A stretch of DNA of 7,691 nucleotides. Source: Dysgonamonadaceae bacterium (lineage in GTDB: Bacteria; Bacteroidota; Bacteroidia; Bacteroidales; Azobacteroidaceae). Numbering within the stretch: position 1 is the stretch's first letter; each line of letters opens with the position of its first letter. The notes under the pieces are model-generated. The model searched no databases, was not told where the DNA came from, and was given only the letters and a program-made list of their open reading frames with translations. Positions 5,953 through 7,691 of the stretch are shown here, piece by piece. The stretch is taken from assembly GCA_031282925.1 (NCBI GenBank), contig JAITCT010000287.1, positions 1 through 7,691 on the forward strand. Direction: 5' to 3'. Position numbers and translations under genes: made by a program.

Positions 5953-6000
5953 GATACCCGCGTTGAGGTCAACTAACCCCGGTGCCTGTATATCTCACGG
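5947..6000 (+). terminator. imperfect stem-loop after the unknown frame, possible terminator
   Basis: CCGTAAGATA (5947-5956) pairs with TATCTCACGG (5991-6000) with one A-C mismatch. The roughly 34-base inner segment contains its own inverted repeat, GTTGA-GG-TCAAC (5962-5973). CTTTTAT follows the right foot. The TAA of the upstream frame lies inside the left arm. This is consistent with a factor-independent terminator with an elaborated loop, though the T run is short. From 6001 to 6080 the sequence is AT-rich and I see no gene. Confidence 0.4.
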
Positions 6001-6080
6001 CTTTTATAAGATGCAAATATAATAATTATTTTTCATACAATAATATATTAACAATATTTTATGCTGCTAATCAAATTTAT

Positions 6081-6098
6081 GAATTTTGTGCAAAAATA
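6081..6098. promoter_or_regulatory. duplicated promoter-like block before the intact MBL gene
   Basis: GAATTTTG (6081-6088) is a one-mismatch TAnnTTTG, because the repeat boundary falls within its first base. TTTT at 6057-6060 could serve as a -33 element with a 20-base spacer. The minus-strand TATTTTTG (6098-6091) is also retained. The plus site is slightly weaker than in copy A but is correctly placed for ATG 6107. Confidence 0.45.
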
Positions 6099-6188
6099 CA
6101 AAGAATATGATTCATTACCGAATTTTAGAAACAGGTTTTTTTCTTGCAGATGGAGGCGCTATGTTCGGCGCCGTTCCCAAACGGGCAT
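6082..6188. repeat. direct repeat copy B (promoter plus 5' end of intact MBL gene)
   Basis: This is the partner of 5364-5470: same length, no gaps, 102/107 identical. The first base of homology lies within the -7-like element, so the duplication carried the promoter region with the gene start. Confidence 0.95.
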
Positions 6189-6880
6189 GGAAGCGGGCAT
6201 ATAAGGCCGATGATGACAACAATTGCCGGTTAGCAATGAATTGCCTGTTGGTTTGGAATGACAAACGGGTTGTTTTACTGGATACGGGGGTTGGCCTCAA
6301 AAGTTTGGGAAAATTATCCTGTTACCGTTTCAATAACCTGAAAGACATTGCGGAACCGGTCTATTCCTGTGGCTTTGAACCCGGACAAGTGACCGACGTT
6401 GTCCTTTCCCATTTGCATTTCGACCATTGCGGCGGCTGTACTTATATGTCGGATAACCGGTTAAATATTACTTTCCCCAAAGCCCGGCACTGGGTAAGCA
6501 AGCTCCAATGGGAAACATATATGAACCCCAATGAGTTGGAACGGCATTCTTACCGGAGTCAGGATATGACGCCGGTTTTTGACGCCGGATTAGTCCGCCT
6601 GATTGATAAAGACGTTGAATTATTTGAAGGTTTCAACCTTTCGGTTTTCAACGGACATACGAAAGGGCAAATTGTTTCGTTTATTGATTTGGGAAAAACG
6701 GAAACCTTGCTTTTCCCCGGAGATGTGATTCCTACAAAAGCCCATTTATCCGATTCATGGATTTCTGCTTACGATATAGAGCCGTTGGAATCCCTCGCCG
6801 CTAAAAAACGAATCAAGGAACGGACGGATGGGAAACACGTAACACATGTATTTTATCATGATGCTTATCAAACAGAATAA
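6107..6880 (+). CDS. MBL-fold metallo-hydrolase
   Basis: This is a 257-residue metallo-beta-lactamase-fold hydrolase, probably cytoplasmic since no signal peptide is visible. All usual dinuclear metal ligands are present: HLHFDH (His102, His104, Asp106, His107), His184 in NGHTKGQ, Asp206 in FPGDVIPT, and His251 in FYHDAY. The LLDTG strand motif is at 57-61. The SHLHFDHCGG and GHTKGQ arrangement resembles the lactonase-like branch of the superfamily, but the substrate cannot be assigned. ATG 6107 is chosen over an upstream TTG (6086), because that TTG lies inside the -7 element and the copy A homology also centres on this ATG. The DUF2807 gene starts 11 bases after its stop, suggesting co-transcription. 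A truncated duplicate lies at 5389-5500. Confidence 0.9.
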   Translation: MIHYRILETGFFLADGGAMFGAVPKRAWKRAYKADDDNNCRLAMNCLLVWNDKRVVLLDTGVGLKSLGKLSCYRFNNLKDIAEPVYSCGFEPGQVTDVVLSHLHFDHCGGCTYMSDNRLNITFPKARHWVSKLQWETYMNPNELERHSYRSQDMTPVFDAGLVRLIDKDVELFEGFNLSVFNGHTKGQIVSFIDLGKTETLLFPGDVIPTKAHLSDSWISAYDIEPLESLAAKKRIKERTDGKHVTHVFYHDAYQTE

Positions 6881-6891
6881 TAATTAATCAC

Positions 6892-7632
6892 ATGGAAAAG
6901 TTCACTCAATTATTTACATTTATTGCTATAGCAATTCCTTTTTTTACTTCCTGTAATTTTTCTTCGAAAAATGCGATTTACGGCAACTATCGGATTGTCA
7001 ACAAAGAAATTAACATCACAGATTATGATGAAATCAAAGTAGAGCTTGCGGCGAACATTGTGTATCAACAGTTTTCCGATTCCGCTCCCTACCTGCAAGT
7101 CAATACGGACGATAATCTGTTCTCTTCGTTAGACATCAGGGTAGAGGATAATCAATTAATTATTGATACAAAGCCTGATTCCGCCATCCGTCCGACTCAG
7201 TTAACGATTTATACCAACTCGAAAAATTTGAAAAAAGCCCATATTTCAGGTTCGGGAGATTTTTATTTGCGAGGCGAAGTAAATGCCAAAAACTTTGACC
7301 TGAAAATTTCCGGTTCGGGTAATGTGCGGACAGACAGTTTGCTGTGCCGAAACCTGAAAGTAAATATTTCGGGTTCGGGCAACGTCCAATTAACAGGGGC
7401 GGCTAAAGAAGCCACCTATACGGTTAGCGGTTCGGGCAATATCAAGGCATTTGAGTTTTTTACACAATTCTTAAAATGCAAAATTTCCGGTTCGGGCAAC
7501 ATTGAAGCTCAGCCTCGGGAAAAATTAGACGCTTCGATTTCCGGTTCGGGAAGCATCCGGTATAAAGGACTGCCGGCATCAATTAATTCTTCGGTGTCCG
7601 GAAGCGGAAAAATCAAACAAGTTGACGAGTGA
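6892..7632 (+). CDS. DUF2807 beta-helix lipoprotein (head GIN domain)
   Basis: This 246-residue envelope lipoprotein belongs to the DUF2807 / putative auto-transporter adhesin head GIN domain type, common in Bacteroidota and without a settled function. A signal peptide with hydrophobic core LFTFIAIAIPFFTS precedes the lipobox cysteine Cys21 (FTSC). The following NFSSKN lacks an obvious acidic surface-export signal, so a periplasm-facing anchor is possible. From residue 117 on, seven SGSG motifs occur at 119, 140, 160, 179, 199, 217 and 236, that is every 18-21 residues, as expected for turns of a right-handed beta-helix. Codons for the repeats are similar (TTCCGGTTCGGG variants), so the DNA is internally repetitive. 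It probably shares a transcript with the MBL gene. Confidence 0.88.
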   Translation: MEKFTQLFTFIAIAIPFFTSCNFSSKNAIYGNYRIVNKEINITDYDEIKVELAANIVYQQFSDSAPYLQVNTDDNLFSSLDIRVEDNQLIIDTKPDSAIRPTQLTIYTNSKNLKKAHISGSGDFYLRGEVNAKNFDLKISGSGNVRTDSLLCRNLKVNISGSGNVQLTGAAKEATYTVSGSGNIKAFEFFTQFLKCKISGSGNIEAQPREKLDASISGSGSIRYKGLPASINSSVSGSGKIKQVDE

Positions 7633-7691
7633 ATGATTACCCCTCTGCCCTACAGGGGGAGCTTGGGGCGTCGTCTACTAAGTAAGGGAGG
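7633..7691. repeat. GC-rich intergenic sequence, possible dispersed repeat, cut by window edge
   Basis: After the DUF2807 stop the composition changes sharply. CCCCT (7640-7644) pairs with AGGGG (7654-7658), and AGCTTGGGGCG follows. The C-run / G-run layout resembles dispersed intergenic elements seen in Bacteroidales genomes. There is no T run to support a terminator, no gene is visible, and repetition cannot be shown from one copy. Confidence 0.3.

Noticed and set aside
5947..6000. Integron attC site or insertion-sequence terminus
   Set aside because: The inner GTTGAGG / TCAAC does not meet the GTTRRRY and RYYYAAC core pattern, and no integrase or transposase is present in the window.
6086..6106. 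Upstream TTG start for the MBL gene adding seven residues
   Set aside because: The TTG is inside the -7 promoter-like element and would precede the predicted transcript start; ATG 6107 begins the conserved MIHYRIL sequence.
7240..7625. CRISPR array from regularly spaced repeats
   Set aside because: The repeats lie in a continuous reading frame and are codons for SGSG beta-helix turns, with no spacer structure.

Overview
The window looks like a chromosomal segment of a Bacteroidota, probably a Bacteroidales-type gut or rumen lineage. Three things point there. Promoter-like sites match the phylum's TAnnTTTG (-7) and TTTG (-33) consensus. Most starts lack a Shine-Dalgarno and have A-rich leaders. 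The gene types also fit: a roughly 627-residue PurF-like amidophosphoribosyltransferase and a DUF2807 lipoprotein. The taxonomic call is inferred from the sequence and was not checked by any search.

Left part (1-2313): the 3' end of waaA/kdtA (Kdo transferase of lipid A biosynthesis, cut by the window edge) is followed by a complete ribosomal protein operon, rpsF-rpsR-rplI (bS6, bS18, bL9). The operon has a good promoter, and a GC-rich terminator-like hairpin closes it. rplI carries a strong Shine-Dalgarno, which is unusual for this phylum.

Middle (2314-5352): a 271-bp intergenic region holds the terminator, a 28-bp-stem palindrome, a second imperfect hairpin and a consensus promoter. It precedes a long class II glutamine amidotransferase / phosphoribosyltransferase (purF-like). 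That gene converges on rfbD/rmlD (dTDP-4-dehydrorhamnose reductase, minus strand), and the two reading frames overlap by 31 bp.

Right part (5353-7691): this is the rearranged part. A short divergent promoter region serves rfbD and, on the other strand, a remnant of a metallo-beta-lactamase-fold (MBL) gene. The remnant keeps only the first ~80 coding bases and a ~28-base piece from the 3' end. After it come an A-rich, lysine-rich stretch of unknown coding potential split by a -1 frame break, a structured stem-loop, and then an intact MBL gene carrying the same promoter and 5' end. The two copies form a 107-bp direct repeat (102/107 identical) offset by 718 bp. The intact MBL gene is followed 11 bp later by a DUF2807 beta-helix lipoprotein gene, probably in one operon. 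The window ends in a GC-rich sequence that resembles a dispersed intergenic repeat.

Most genes are housekeeping or envelope genes. The part that standard annotation does not explain is 5364-6188: partial gene duplication, internal deletion and an accessory insert. No complete undescribed system can be demonstrated from the sequence.
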